From Aureisphaera sp963669405 (GTDB taxonomy: Bacteria; Bacteroidota; Bacteroidia; Flavobacteriales; Flavobacteriaceae), in assembly GCA_963669405.2 (NCBI GenBank), contig CAXXHF010000002.1:1798001-1862000 (forward strand): 64,000 nt of DNA, read 5' to 3'. Below the pieces are notes generated by a model. It saw only the letters and a program-made list of their open reading frames with translations. It searched no databases and had not been told where the DNA came from. The first letter of the stretch is position 1. Each line of letters starts with the position of its first letter. The position numbers and the translations under genes are program-made. This document shows, in pieces, positions 43,345-52,009 of the stretch.

Positions 43345-44476
43345 TAACAGAGGTCTTATGTGTTAAAAATTCTTTTGGCCTTGATTCTAAAATTAAATAT
43401 GGGAGAAGTAAATAAAAAACATTATTGAAATAATGAATAGACAGCAAACAAGTAAAAAGCACTATAAAAAGAAAACCCAACTTGGCCTTTAATGATGGTA
43501 TTTTATATATTAAATATGCGTGTGTAATAAAAAAAATGAGTAATAATAAATAGCCTCCCCTATGATATAAATAATAGAATCCATTGTCTATTTCTTGAAA
43601 TGTGAAATAAGAACTAAAGCTCTTTGCTTTTTCATTATCCCTATAAATAGTTGTACTTGCCCCATACCCTTCACCAAAAAGCTTCTCAACAATAGTAAAC
43701 CGTTCTACTTTTAAAGCTTGATCTAAATCATCTATTCGTATTTTTAAACTTTCATATTCCCAAGGTTTAAGGACATACGGAAGTTTTTCTTTTATCAATT
43801 CTGGGGCGAAACTAGAATTAAAAAAAAGAAAGAAGCCCGCAAGTAAAGAGAGTGATCCAAACACATATTTTGGTTTAAAGAACTTTTTAAGATTTGCTAT
43901 GATCAAGAAAAGCAGAACTCCAGCAATAACAATATTCATTAAGTTTGTGGTGAGCAGAAGATAAGGAATTGCTACAATGTATGATAAGGCAAGAGGAATG
44001 TCAAACGGTAAGTTGTGATATAAATAATAAAAGGCTATTAGTACTATTGGAATTATTGAAGGGCCATATACCCTCCCTCTAAAGCCTATGATACTTTGAT
44101 GCCATAAATTGGGCAACAAACCTAAATAAATAACTATATAAGTTATTAATACAACTACATTAAGAATAATTAGAAATCGAAGGATATTTAAATTTTTTGC
44201 ATTCACAAAGAATAAATAAAACACAAATGCATAAAACTGAAACTTAATATCTATCGTTGGGTTTTTGTGACCATAAAACAGCCCTAGTATTAAGAAAAAA
44301 CTATAAATACCAAAAGCAATTATAATATATGAAGGAATTCTTAATTTTCCTTTTTTAGTAATTATCCATGCCCCCCCCAATAATAATAGCAAACATACTA
44401 GCATTAACTTACTTAAGTTAAGCGTACTTATAGATAAGAATAGTATAACTAAAAGTATTTGATATAAAATTTTCAA
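43316..44476 (-). CDS. Polytopic membrane protein, probable O-antigen polymerase (Wzy)
   Basis: 386 residues with about 10-11 membrane helices and a large extracytoplasmic loop (about 215-285). The Wzy_C His motif of the two other copies is not present; DNGFYYLYHRGGYLLLLI occupies the matching place. Wzy polymerases are poorly conserved, so topology and location are the main evidence. The start is unclear: a TTG at 44476 is taken, and a methionine about 24 codons later is possible. A TAAATTTG box lies 46 bases upstream. Confidence 0.65.
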   Translation of the reverse strand: MKILYQILLVILFLSISTLNLSKLMLVCLLLLLGGAWIITKKGKLRIPSYIIIAFGIYSFFLILGLFYGHKNPTIDIKFQFYAFVFYLFFVNAKNLNILRFLIILNVVVLITYIVIYLGLLPNLWHQSIIGFRGRVYGPSIIPIVLIAFYYLYHNLPFDIPLALSYIVAIPYLLLTTNLMNIVIAGVLLFLIIANLKKFFKPKYVFGSLSLLAGFFLFFNSSFAPELIKEKLPYVLKPWEYESLKIRIDDLDQALKVERFTIVEKLFGEGYGASTTIYRDNEKAKSFSSYFTFQEIDNGFYYLYHRGGYLLLLIFFITHAYLIYKIPSLKAKLGFLFIVLFTCLLSIHYFNNVFYLLLPYLILESRPKEFLTHKTSVNEKQPIYSP

Positions 44477-44522
44477 AAAAAGGCGATTAGTATTTAGATA
44501 ATACAGCTAAGTTATTAATGGA

Positions 44523-44530
44523 CAAATTTA
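44523..44530 (-). promoter_or_regulatory. -7 box at the divergent gap in the polysaccharide locus
   Basis: A perfect TAAATTTG on the minus strand, 46 bases before the TTG start at 44476. The surrounding 220-base gap (44477-44696) is extremely AT-rich and otherwise holds nothing I can identify. Chance matches are more likely in such sequence. Confidence 0.4.
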
Positions 44531-44696
44531 CTCTTTTTATAACTATTGAAACCATTATTTAAATTCCTTTAATCTTCTATTGGGTTTTTTATAAATGTAA
44601 GATATTGACAAGTCAATACTCATAAATTTTATAGATGTATTTGCTTTAAAGCATTAACTTGTCCCAAATTAATGTACATCGTTATAGATTTATAAT

Positions 44697-45377
44697 ATGG
44701 TATTCAAAAAAATAGATAACCTAGCCAATTATAGTAATAATAAATCGTTGGCTAATTCCTTTAGAAACAGAAGGTTTAAATTTTTTGAAAGTCAATTTAA
44801 GGCTTTTGATCATCTAGAAAAAATCAGAATTCTAGATATTGGTGGTACTGAGTCTTTTTGGGTAAATAGAGGGTACCAAAACAAAGAGAATATAGAGATA
44901 ACAATTTTAAACCTTTTTAAGACAAACACACAATATCCTAATTTTATAGGTTATAAAGGAGATGCTTGTAATCTTTCTGAGTTTAAAGATAATCACTTTG
45001 ATCTCGTATTCTCAAATTCTGTAATAGAGCATTTATTTACCTTCGAGAATCAACAAAAAATGGCCAAAGAAGTGCTTAGGGTAGGTAAGCACTATTTTAT
45101 ACAAACTCCTAATAAATATTTTTTTATAGAACCCCATTACCTACTTCCTTTTTTCCAATTTCTCCCCAAAAGAATGAGGAAATTTATTTTAACCAAAACT
45201 CCTTTGTCTAGAGGCAAGAAAAGGACCCCGGAAAGTGCCCAAAACTCAATTGACGAAATTCAGTTACTATCCCTTAAGCAAATGAAAGGTTTATTTCCAA
45301 ATGGGAAGGTTTATAAAGAGAAGTTTTTGGGAATGAATAAATCTTTTACGCTTTATAAAATGAATCCTGAAGAATAA
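44697..45377 (+). CDS. Class I SAM-dependent methyltransferase
   Basis: 226 residues of the Methyltransf_11 type. Motif I is ILDIGGTESFW (about residues 50-60), motif II is near KGDACNL, and motif III is HFDLVFSNSVIEHL, the classic D-L-V-x-x-x-x-V-I-E-H pattern. The C-terminal half is basic. In such a locus it may methylate a sugar of the repeat unit or cap the chain end. It is on the plus strand, against all its neighbours except the next gene, in AT-rich DNA. Confidence 0.85.
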   Translation: MVFKKIDNLANYSNNKSLANSFRNRRFKFFESQFKAFDHLEKIRILDIGGTESFWVNRGYQNKENIEITILNLFKTNTQYPNFIGYKGDACNLSEFKDNHFDLVFSNSVIEHLFTFENQQKMAKEVLRVGKHYFIQTPNKYFFIEPHYLLPFFQFLPKRMRKFILTKTPLSRGKKRTPESAQNSIDEIQLLSLKQMKGLFPNGKVYKEKFLGMNKSFTLYKMNPEE

Positions 45378-45443
45378 AGCATTCTTTAAAGAAAAGAAAC
45401 AAGTCGACAAAATTCCGTACCTTAATTACCGCAATACATTACT

Positions 45444-46694
45444 ATGAGAATCTCTACATTGTCTCTTGTATCCATCCTCTTTTTTCTGTTGGTGTCTATT
45501 GCTTGTGATAGTAATGATGAATTCAACCCAGCTGAAGAGGCTGACGAACAAAATAATGATGATACTGACACCGAGGAAACCAATACTGCTCCCGGTGATT
45601 TTGAGATTACCATTGAGGTTATCAATTTTTACAGGGCTTCTGTTGCGTGGAGTGAACCTGTCACCACTTTACCCAACCCCATAAGCTATGAACTATACCT
45701 AAACGATGTGCTCTTGGCAGACTCCCTTACCGAAAGAACCTATGAATTGGAAGGCCTGGAAGAATTAACAAGCTACAACCTAAAAGTTGTGGCCAAAAAC
45801 GAAATAGGGGAAACCCCCACAACTAAAGAATTCTCCACACCACAAAAAAGGAACATTCGGTTAATAGAATATGAAAACTACCATGTTTATTCGCAAGGAG
45901 ATACCGTATTAAGTCGTCAAGAAATAGTCTACAGGCCTGATGGGCAGGTAGGCAGCAGGATAGAAACAAGCACTAATTGGCCGAGACCGTCTCCCCAACA
46001 TTTTTATCATTACGACTCTAATGGTACCTTATCTAACATAGAACAAGAATTCTGGGAGACTCCCAGCCAAACTGTTGGACGGGTTCAATACAGTTACGAT
46101 CAAGGCAACATAACAGAAATACAAACTTATTATGGTCATAGTGATTTTAATCAAGTAAGGGAATTCCAATTTATCTCCCCAACCCATTACACTTTTACAC
46201 AAAACAACTGTAGTTACGGCTGTAACTTTAGTTCTTTCGAGGTTGCAACATTTCTTAATTCAGAGGGGAATATCATAACCTACCACAGAACCAATACTGA
46301 TACTGCAGAAACCTATGTGCTTCATTTTGAATATGAAAACGGCAATCTTACCAAAATCATTTCCGATACTGATGTTCATGAAATTACCTATGATACCCAA
46401 AAAAGCTTCCATACTTATTACAATGGTTATACTCCTACGGAGGCAGTAGGTCCCGTTGCAGGAATAGCTGGGTTTATTTATTCACTTTTTTTTGGTTCTC
46501 CTTTTTATGAATTAAATCGTATTCCAGGTTTTTTTGGTTATACCCCTATTAACAATCCCTTAGAACACAGATTGAACGGAGAGGTTATCCGCTCCTTTAG
46601 TTATAAATACAATGAATACGGTTATCCTAGTGAAATCAGCACGAACATCTCCTATCCCATTACCAAAATCCTTACCTACGAGGAATACGATTAG
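45444..46694 (+). CDS. FN3-domain lipoprotein with YD-like repeats
   Basis: 416 residues. The lipobox is LLVSIAC (Cys21), followed by an acidic linker rich in Asp, Glu and Thr (about 22-50) of the kind seen in surface-exposed Bacteroidetes lipoproteins. One FN3 domain (about 50-135) follows. The rest has repeated tyrosine-rich strands such as YDQGNITEIQTYY and YENGNLTKIISD, resembling YD/Rhs repeats. No enzymatic motif is seen. It ends 4 bases inside the convergent glycoside hydrolase gene. Function unknown; it may bind glycans or proteins at the surface. Confidence 0.78.
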   Translation: MRISTLSLVSILFFLLVSIACDSNDEFNPAEEADEQNNDDTDTEETNTAPGDFEITIEVINFYRASVAWSEPVTTLPNPISYELYLNDVLLADSLTERTYELEGLEELTSYNLKVVAKNEIGETPTTKEFSTPQKRNIRLIEYENYHVYSQGDTVLSRQEIVYRPDGQVGSRIETSTNWPRPSPQHFYHYDSNGTLSNIEQEFWETPSQTVGRVQYSYDQGNITEIQTYYGHSDFNQVREFQFISPTHYTFTQNNCSYGCNFSSFEVATFLNSEGNIITYHRTNTDTAETYVLHFEYENGNLTKIISDTDVHEITYDTQKSFHTYYNGYTPTEAVGPVAGIAGFIYSLFFGSPFYELNRIPGFFGYTPINNPLEHRLNGEVIRSFSYKYNEYGYPSEISTNISYPITKILTYEEYD

Positions 46695-49465
46695 TGTTTT
46701 AGCGGCACTAGCTCTAATGTTCCCTTTGTAGTAGTATCAGCAATGGTAATACTCAGCACGCCTTTGTCAAATAATTTTAAGGATGTCTTCTTACCGTTCC
46801 ATAAGGCAGTGTACTCATAATTAGGATTGGCACAGACAACTACCGAAAAAGGTTTATTTTCATGATGGTGAGCTTGTAATTTTACCTTTAAAACACTATA
46901 ATCCTCGTTCCATTCTTTATCCATAATCCATACATCATTCCCCGTAGTAAAAGAACCCAAAGTATAATAGGCATTAAACCATGACAACACCGGTGTGGAT
47001 AATCCACTAAACTGATGCCATCCCAAGCCTTTTTCATCCTTTATAGAGAAGTACTCATAGCAATTATAGGATTTTTCGGTTTCGCGCTTCCATATGTCCA
47101 ATGCATTGGTGGCTATGTTATACGCAAATTCATCTTCGCCTAGATCTAGCATGGCTTTCCAAAAAAACCATTGGTGGGGCATCCATACACTTCCGTTCCA
47201 GTAACCTTTCTCCTCAAAATAAGGGGCCGTCTGGTCTACGGTAGACAATCCCATATTGGACCACAATCGTCCTGGGGTCTTTAAGTGGGACAACATTTTT
47301 TGGGTTTGCCCCTCATTGGGAACTCCTGCCACCAATGGAGAGACTCCATCTAATCCCATATTATAGTTAATAGATTCATTAAATTTTAAAATACCCGAAG
47401 GTTTATTGAAGCTATTATGTGTAACATAGCCGTAATATCCACTTTCTTCATCCCAGGAATACTCCTGAAGGGCACTTGTTAGTTCTTCAATATCTTTTTG
47501 GTAGCTATTGTAATCTGCTGTATTATTTAGGTGCATTGCTGCCATCTGTAAAATCTTAGCTGCCCGAATGATATGTGCTGTGCTAACTACAGGAGTTACT
47601 TTTTTGGTCAGTTTGTTTTCGTGTACATATTTTTGCGGTGGATAATCATCCCAGCCTCCAGAATTATAGAAATAGTCCCAAGTTCTAAGTAAGCCTGAAT
47701 CCAGATTTCGTGTTGTAGCAGTGGGAACCTTACCCATTAAAAAATTATAATAGCGTTTTAGCTTGGGGTAACTTACAGTAACTAGTGAATCACTTTGTGT
47801 CTTGTTCCACAATTCATGAAATTGATAAAATTGAACAGGTAAAGGGGTTCCGTGATGAATAAATGCCGATTGCTCTTCAGGTTCGTTTAAATAAGCATTT
47901 AAATTTTCCACTCCTCGCTGAGTGCTTAATTGTGAGAGCCCAATACCTATAAATCCGGCATCCCAAGTATATAAACAGTCCCACTTTCGGCCTGGAGCAT
48001 GATGCCTAATGTATTGTTTTTGGGTATGTACAGGATAAACCACATTACAAATGGTATTGGCTGCCATCCGATCTTGGCTAAAACGGTATTTTTCACCTGC
48101 AGGAATAATTGTTGGTCCAAACACATGTTTATTTGCTTGCTCAAACGCCTCTTCAAAATTGATTGTGTTAGCGTGTTCCAATTGTTCGCTCACAGCTTCC
48201 CTGCTTCCTTCGTAAACGATCCCTTCAATTGTTTTTGCAGTTTTTGGTCCTAGGTTAATTGCTTTCAGAAAAACATTGGTGAAATGTCCTTTCCCTTCAC
48301 CAGAAAATTGTGTTTTAATGCCATTATCGTTTTTATGAAGTGTATCTGGTAAATCTTTTGAAAACCATTCCCGAATCACAAAATCATCATAGTTCCAATA
48401 CAATCCATAGTAAGTGTCTAGGTTTTCGTATTTAAGGATAAGTGAGTTTTTTACTGGGCCTTTGCTAACGGTGGGAGCGTCGTTCCATAATACTGGAATT
48501 GGTTTTACTTCTGGTACTGCATCAGCTTCAACTAAAGCAAAACCATCTATTATGAGTCTGGTTTTAGAGGTTGTTTTTAATATTATTTCATGCTCGCCAG
48601 AGAGCAGCTTTCCTAAATTAATTTTTTGGAATTGTAAACTATCACTGGCTGCCAAAGTTATCTTTGCTTCCGAGATTCCTTTAAAGTTAAGGGTTGCATC
48701 TTCAAGTTTTTCGGTTTTGTAGCGCAGTAATAATACTGCATCCTTTATATCTCTTTCTAGTTTAAACCGATACTTTAATTCGTCCCCTTTTCTACGCCCA
48801 AACCCCTTTCCTATACCACTCCCATTTATGAGCCCATGGTCTCGTATTTCTCCTTTAAGCATGCCATCATACACCAATTGATCCCGGTGTCCGGGAATAG
48901 CATGGTTTAACTCAGTATAGTCTATGGCGTCTATCCAAAAGGCATTTTCTGGAAGGGAAATTTGGTTATAATTAATCCTAGTTTCCGGATCGTGTGCTTT
49001 TAGGGGTGGGAAATGCAACGAAGCCATGAGTTGGGCTGTTACTTCTTGTGGCTCGTTGGTATTGTTTTCATATACAATCTTAAATGCCCTCCCCTTAGAG
49101 TCTAATTCTGCATAAGAAATATCGGCAAATAGTTTGTCTTTCCATATAAGATCGTGTCGGAAGGAAAAGTATTCTAGGTTTGGGGAGGCCTCCCAAGGAT
49201 GAAAAGATGATTTCTTCATTACATTGGGCACCACTGTTTTTTGATGACTAATCCCTGGGAAAACACTTAGATCAAACCGAAGGCCCTTTTTTACATCGGG
49301 AATATGAGAAACTCCTATGTATTTTTTTGTATAGGGGCCCCAAGCGGGTAAATTCAAATCATGAGAGGCGCCGGTTGGAGCAAGAGCAATCTTATCGCCC
49401 TTGGCATCACCATAATTACAGCTTACGGAGATAAACACTAATATAATTAAGAGCAGTCTTCCCAT
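46691..49465 (-). CDS. Lipoprotein glycoside hydrolase, MGH1/GH63-like
   Basis: 924 residues. The lipoprotein signal ends VFISVSC (Cys16). Residues about 30-420 are a beta-sandwich region. Residues about 440-840 form an (alpha/alpha)6 barrel: WDCLYTWDAGFIGIGLSQ, TWDYFYNSGGWDDYPPQ, NGSVWMPHQWFFWKAMLD and GLGWHQFSGLSTPVLSW. This resembles MGH1-like and GH63/GH37 inverting glucosidases and trehalases, with acidic residues in the WDAGF and GGWDDYP loops as candidate catalysts. A TTG at 49477 is in frame, but the ATG at 49465 gives a better lipoprotein signal. It lies between wzx and the FN3 lipoprotein. The substrate is unknown. Confidence 0.82.
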   Translation of the reverse strand: MGRLLLIILVFISVSCNYGDAKGDKIALAPTGASHDLNLPAWGPYTKKYIGVSHIPDVKKGLRFDLSVFPGISHQKTVVPNVMKKSSFHPWEASPNLEYFSFRHDLIWKDKLFADISYAELDSKGRAFKIVYENNTNEPQEVTAQLMASLHFPPLKAHDPETRINYNQISLPENAFWIDAIDYTELNHAIPGHRDQLVYDGMLKGEIRDHGLINGSGIGKGFGRRKGDELKYRFKLERDIKDAVLLLRYKTEKLEDATLNFKGISEAKITLAASDSLQFQKINLGKLLSGEHEIILKTTSKTRLIIDGFALVEADAVPEVKPIPVLWNDAPTVSKGPVKNSLILKYENLDTYYGLYWNYDDFVIREWFSKDLPDTLHKNDNGIKTQFSGEGKGHFTNVFLKAINLGPKTAKTIEGIVYEGSREAVSEQLEHANTINFEEAFEQANKHVFGPTIIPAGEKYRFSQDRMAANTICNVVYPVHTQKQYIRHHAPGRKWDCLYTWDAGFIGIGLSQLSTQRGVENLNAYLNEPEEQSAFIHHGTPLPVQFYQFHELWNKTQSDSLVTVSYPKLKRYYNFLMGKVPTATTRNLDSGLLRTWDYFYNSGGWDDYPPQKYVHENKLTKKVTPVVSTAHIIRAAKILQMAAMHLNNTADYNSYQKDIEELTSALQEYSWDEESGYYGYVTHNSFNKPSGILKFNESINYNMGLDGVSPLVAGVPNEGQTQKMLSHLKTPGRLWSNMGLSTVDQTAPYFEEKGYWNGSVWMPHQWFFWKAMLDLGEDEFAYNIATNALDIWKRETEKSYNCYEYFSIKDEKGLGWHQFSGLSTPVLSWFNAYYTLGSFTTGNDVWIMDKEWNEDYSVLKVKLQAHHHENKPFSVVVCANPNYEYTALWNGKKTSLKLFDKGVLSITIADTTTKGTLELVPLKH

Positions 49466-49486
49466 ATCTTCATTCAATTCTTGGAT

Positions 49487-50779
49487 TTAATTTCTGATCA
49501 ATCTTTTAAAGACTTTTATAGAGGGTATCACAGCAGTCAAAAATTCTTTTAAGCTTGCTCCTGTCATTCTCCGCACCAAAAACCACCAATTGGGTACAAA
49601 CAAGAAAACAAATCCAGCGACCAAAGACCAAGCTACAAATGTTAAACTAAACTGACTTCCTGTAAAGATAAAAATGGGCATTATTGATAAGGAAAACAAA
49701 TTCCAATAAAAAGAGATATCGGTTCGACCTGTAGCAATTACTAGACTCCCTATAGGGTTTCCTAAGCTACGAATAAACATATAAACAGATAGTATTTGAA
49801 CAAGCTCAACAATAGAATCATAACCGTTTCCATATATAATTTTTACAACCCATGGGGCCAGTATTATAATAATTAAATACACTACAAAATTGAGCGAAGA
49901 GATTATATTAATAAGATTTAGGTAGTTTCGTTTCAGTTCGTTGATATTCTTCTGGAATTTTGCCAACAAGGGATTAGAAATCTTAGTTGCTATGGGGTTA
50001 ATAATCTGCGCCGGCTTGTATACTAATTGCTTGGCTAAACTATATCCTCCCAATAAATCCGTACTAAACAGCTTTCCTATGATAATAATATCTAAATCCC
50101 TATTAAAGTAATTGATAAACTGGCTTCCTACTTCGAATACCCCTATTCTTAAAAAAGGTAATGCCTCTTTCATTTTAAAATGACGGAGTACGGGGTTATA
50201 AAACATACCTCTAAAAAAGAAAAATAGGTTGGGTAAAGAATATTGCAATAAAGCAGATAACACCAAGGCATAAATACCGAAGTCCTTTATTGCAAGGATC
50301 AAAGCTAATGTTAATGCCAATATTGAAGCTATTAAGTCTACAATAGCAATAATCTTGAAATTCAAGTGTTTTTGTTCAATTGTTCTGTACTGGCTTCCTA
50401 AACCTGCAAAAACTACAGCTGTTGCCATTATTACAATGTATTTGCTTAAAGCTGGTTCTTCATAAAAAGCAGCAATCCCTGGTGCAATAAGTGTAATTAG
50501 TCCATAAACCAAAAGTCCAAATATCAAATTAACCCAATAAAGGCTTGAATATTCTTTTTTGGTAATTCCCTGCTTATGAAAAATAGCAGAGGTAAGCCCC
50601 ATGTCCATGAATAGATTTAGAAGCCCTAGAACAAAAAGGACAATGGCCATTATACCAAAATCCTGTTTGCTTAAAAACCTAGTTAAGATAGAAAGTCGCA
50701 GCAGAGAACAAATAGCAACACCCAAGGTGCCCAATGTGGTCCATTTTACGCCTTTTATAATGCTTTTTTTAAGTTCCAA
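49487..50779 (-). CDS. wzx: Lipopolysaccharide/O-antigen flippase (Wzx, MOP superfamily)
   Basis: 430 residues with about 12 membrane helices. The N-terminus KGVKWTTLGTLGVAICSLLR and LTRFLSKQDFGIMAIVLFVL are typical of the WzxC/polysaccharide-synthesis branch. It turns undecaprenyl-linked repeat units over to the periplasmic face. The start is one base before the end of the GT4 gene upstream. It is the only flippase in the locus, so the locus is probably Wzx/Wzy-dependent. Confidence 0.93.
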   Translation of the reverse strand: MELKKSIIKGVKWTTLGTLGVAICSLLRLSILTRFLSKQDFGIMAIVLFVLGLLNLFMDMGLTSAIFHKQGITKKEYSSLYWVNLIFGLLVYGLITLIAPGIAAFYEEPALSKYIVIMATAVVFAGLGSQYRTIEQKHLNFKIIAIVDLIASILALTLALILAIKDFGIYALVLSALLQYSLPNLFFFFRGMFYNPVLRHFKMKEALPFLRIGVFEVGSQFINYFNRDLDIIIIGKLFSTDLLGGYSLAKQLVYKPAQIINPIATKISNPLLAKFQKNINELKRNYLNLINIISSLNFVVYLIIIILAPWVVKIIYGNGYDSIVELVQILSVYMFIRSLGNPIGSLVIATGRTDISFYWNLFSLSIMPIFIFTGSQFSLTFVAWSLVAGFVFLFVPNWWFLVRRMTGASLKEFLTAVIPSIKVFKRLIRN

Positions 50780-51991
50780 CTAGTTTTGCTTTGTAAGGTT
50801 TATGAGGTTGTAAAACTCATCTAATGCTTTTTTTGCATAGAGACTCCCCTTTTCTATTCCCAATTCGGATTTCATCTTTGTAAGTATTGATTTGTCCTTA
50901 CTTATCAATGTTATTTTTTCATATAAAGCCTTTACAGATTTGTCAACAATAAACCCATTTACCCCATCATCAACAAACTCTTTAGCGGCAGGAAAATCTG
51001 TAGAGATAATGGGCGTACCCAAAATTAATGCTTCGCTTAACACCATTCCTTGCGCTTCGTAGTCTGAACTAAGCACAAAACAATCTGCTGCTTTTATATA
51101 AGGATATGGGTTTTGTACAAAACCCATAAAAATAACTTTCTCTTCTATTTTTTTGTCTATTACTAGTTTTTTTAGGTATTCCAGATCTGGGCCATCTCCT
51201 AAAATATACCAAGAAAAGTCCATTCCTTCTTGTTGTAATACCTGAGCCACTTCGATAATACGGTCAATTCGTTTCTGTTTATTATCTAAACGGGCAACTG
51301 TAATTAGGGAAATTTCTTCCTCTGGGAATAAGTTTTTTAAAGGCTGTTTTCCTTTGTCACAAATGATTTTTGGATCCATAAAGTTATGTGCTAAATAGGA
51401 TTTTGACACATATTCAGGGGCTAATCTTTCAAAGTGATCCTTGCAACTTTTAGACACATTAACTACTGCATTAAAAAATTTGTAGCGTTTTAGAGCATAG
51501 TTTCTATCTATTCCTAATTTATCTAAATCGTTATGAATAAAAGATATTTTTGTCTTAGAACGCACTGCATATTCTACAAAATCATTGCAACCAAAATTAG
51601 CTTTTGTTCGTGGAATATCATTAGAAAAAGCAATGGCGGCATCGTATTCCTTTTTATTAAAGTTTAAAGGAGTATACTTCATTGCAAAGCATCTAAGTTG
51701 GTTCACACCAACTACTTTGGCTAAAATCTTAAGTAAAAAATACCCTATTAATTGATGCCATTTTAAATTATTTAAGGCCTCTCTTTTGGAAATGAACAGT
51801 AATCTCAGTAAAAGAGGAGAAATTACTTCGATCCCTTTGGAAACATCTTTAAACTTTTCATCAAAGTAGGGATTGAAAACCACTAAATCTATTTGCAACG
51901 CTTCATTTTTCCTTAATTCACCAAGTAAGTTATATAAAGAGGTCGCAATACCTCCTATTTTTAGGTGTGGATTTACAAATAGAATTTTCAT
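50780..51991 (-). CDS. Glycosyltransferase family 4
   Basis: 403 residues, GT-B fold. The N-terminus is MKILFVNPHLKIGGIATSLY. The donor domain shows LITVARLDNKQKRIDRIIE, ILGDGPDLEYLKKL, and SSDYEAQGMVLSEALILGTP with the E-x7-E pair. Located between wzx and wecC, it probably builds the repeat unit; sugar and linkage are unknown. Confidence 0.92.
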   Translation of the reverse strand: MKILFVNPHLKIGGIATSLYNLLGELRKNEALQIDLVVFNPYFDEKFKDVSKGIEVISPLLLRLLFISKREALNNLKWHQLIGYFLLKILAKVVGVNQLRCFAMKYTPLNFNKKEYDAAIAFSNDIPRTKANFGCNDFVEYAVRSKTKISFIHNDLDKLGIDRNYALKRYKFFNAVVNVSKSCKDHFERLAPEYVSKSYLAHNFMDPKIICDKGKQPLKNLFPEEEISLITVARLDNKQKRIDRIIEVAQVLQQEGMDFSWYILGDGPDLEYLKKLVIDKKIEEKVIFMGFVQNPYPYIKAADCFVLSSDYEAQGMVLSEALILGTPIISTDFPAAKEFVDDGVNGFIVDKSVKALYEKITLISKDKSILTKMKSELGIEKGSLYAKKALDEFYNLINLTKQN

Positions 51992-52009
51992 AAAAGAGCA
52001 CTTCTAGCA

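Noticed and set aside
44477..44696. A hidden small gene or RNA in the 220-base AT-rich gap
   Set aside because: No frame with a start and plausible coding pattern and no stable hairpin was seen; only a possible promoter box.
45382..45393. Palindrome TTCTTTAAAGAA after the methyltransferase gene as a terminator
   Set aside because: It has no loop or T-run and is short; such AT palindromes are expected by chance in this DNA.
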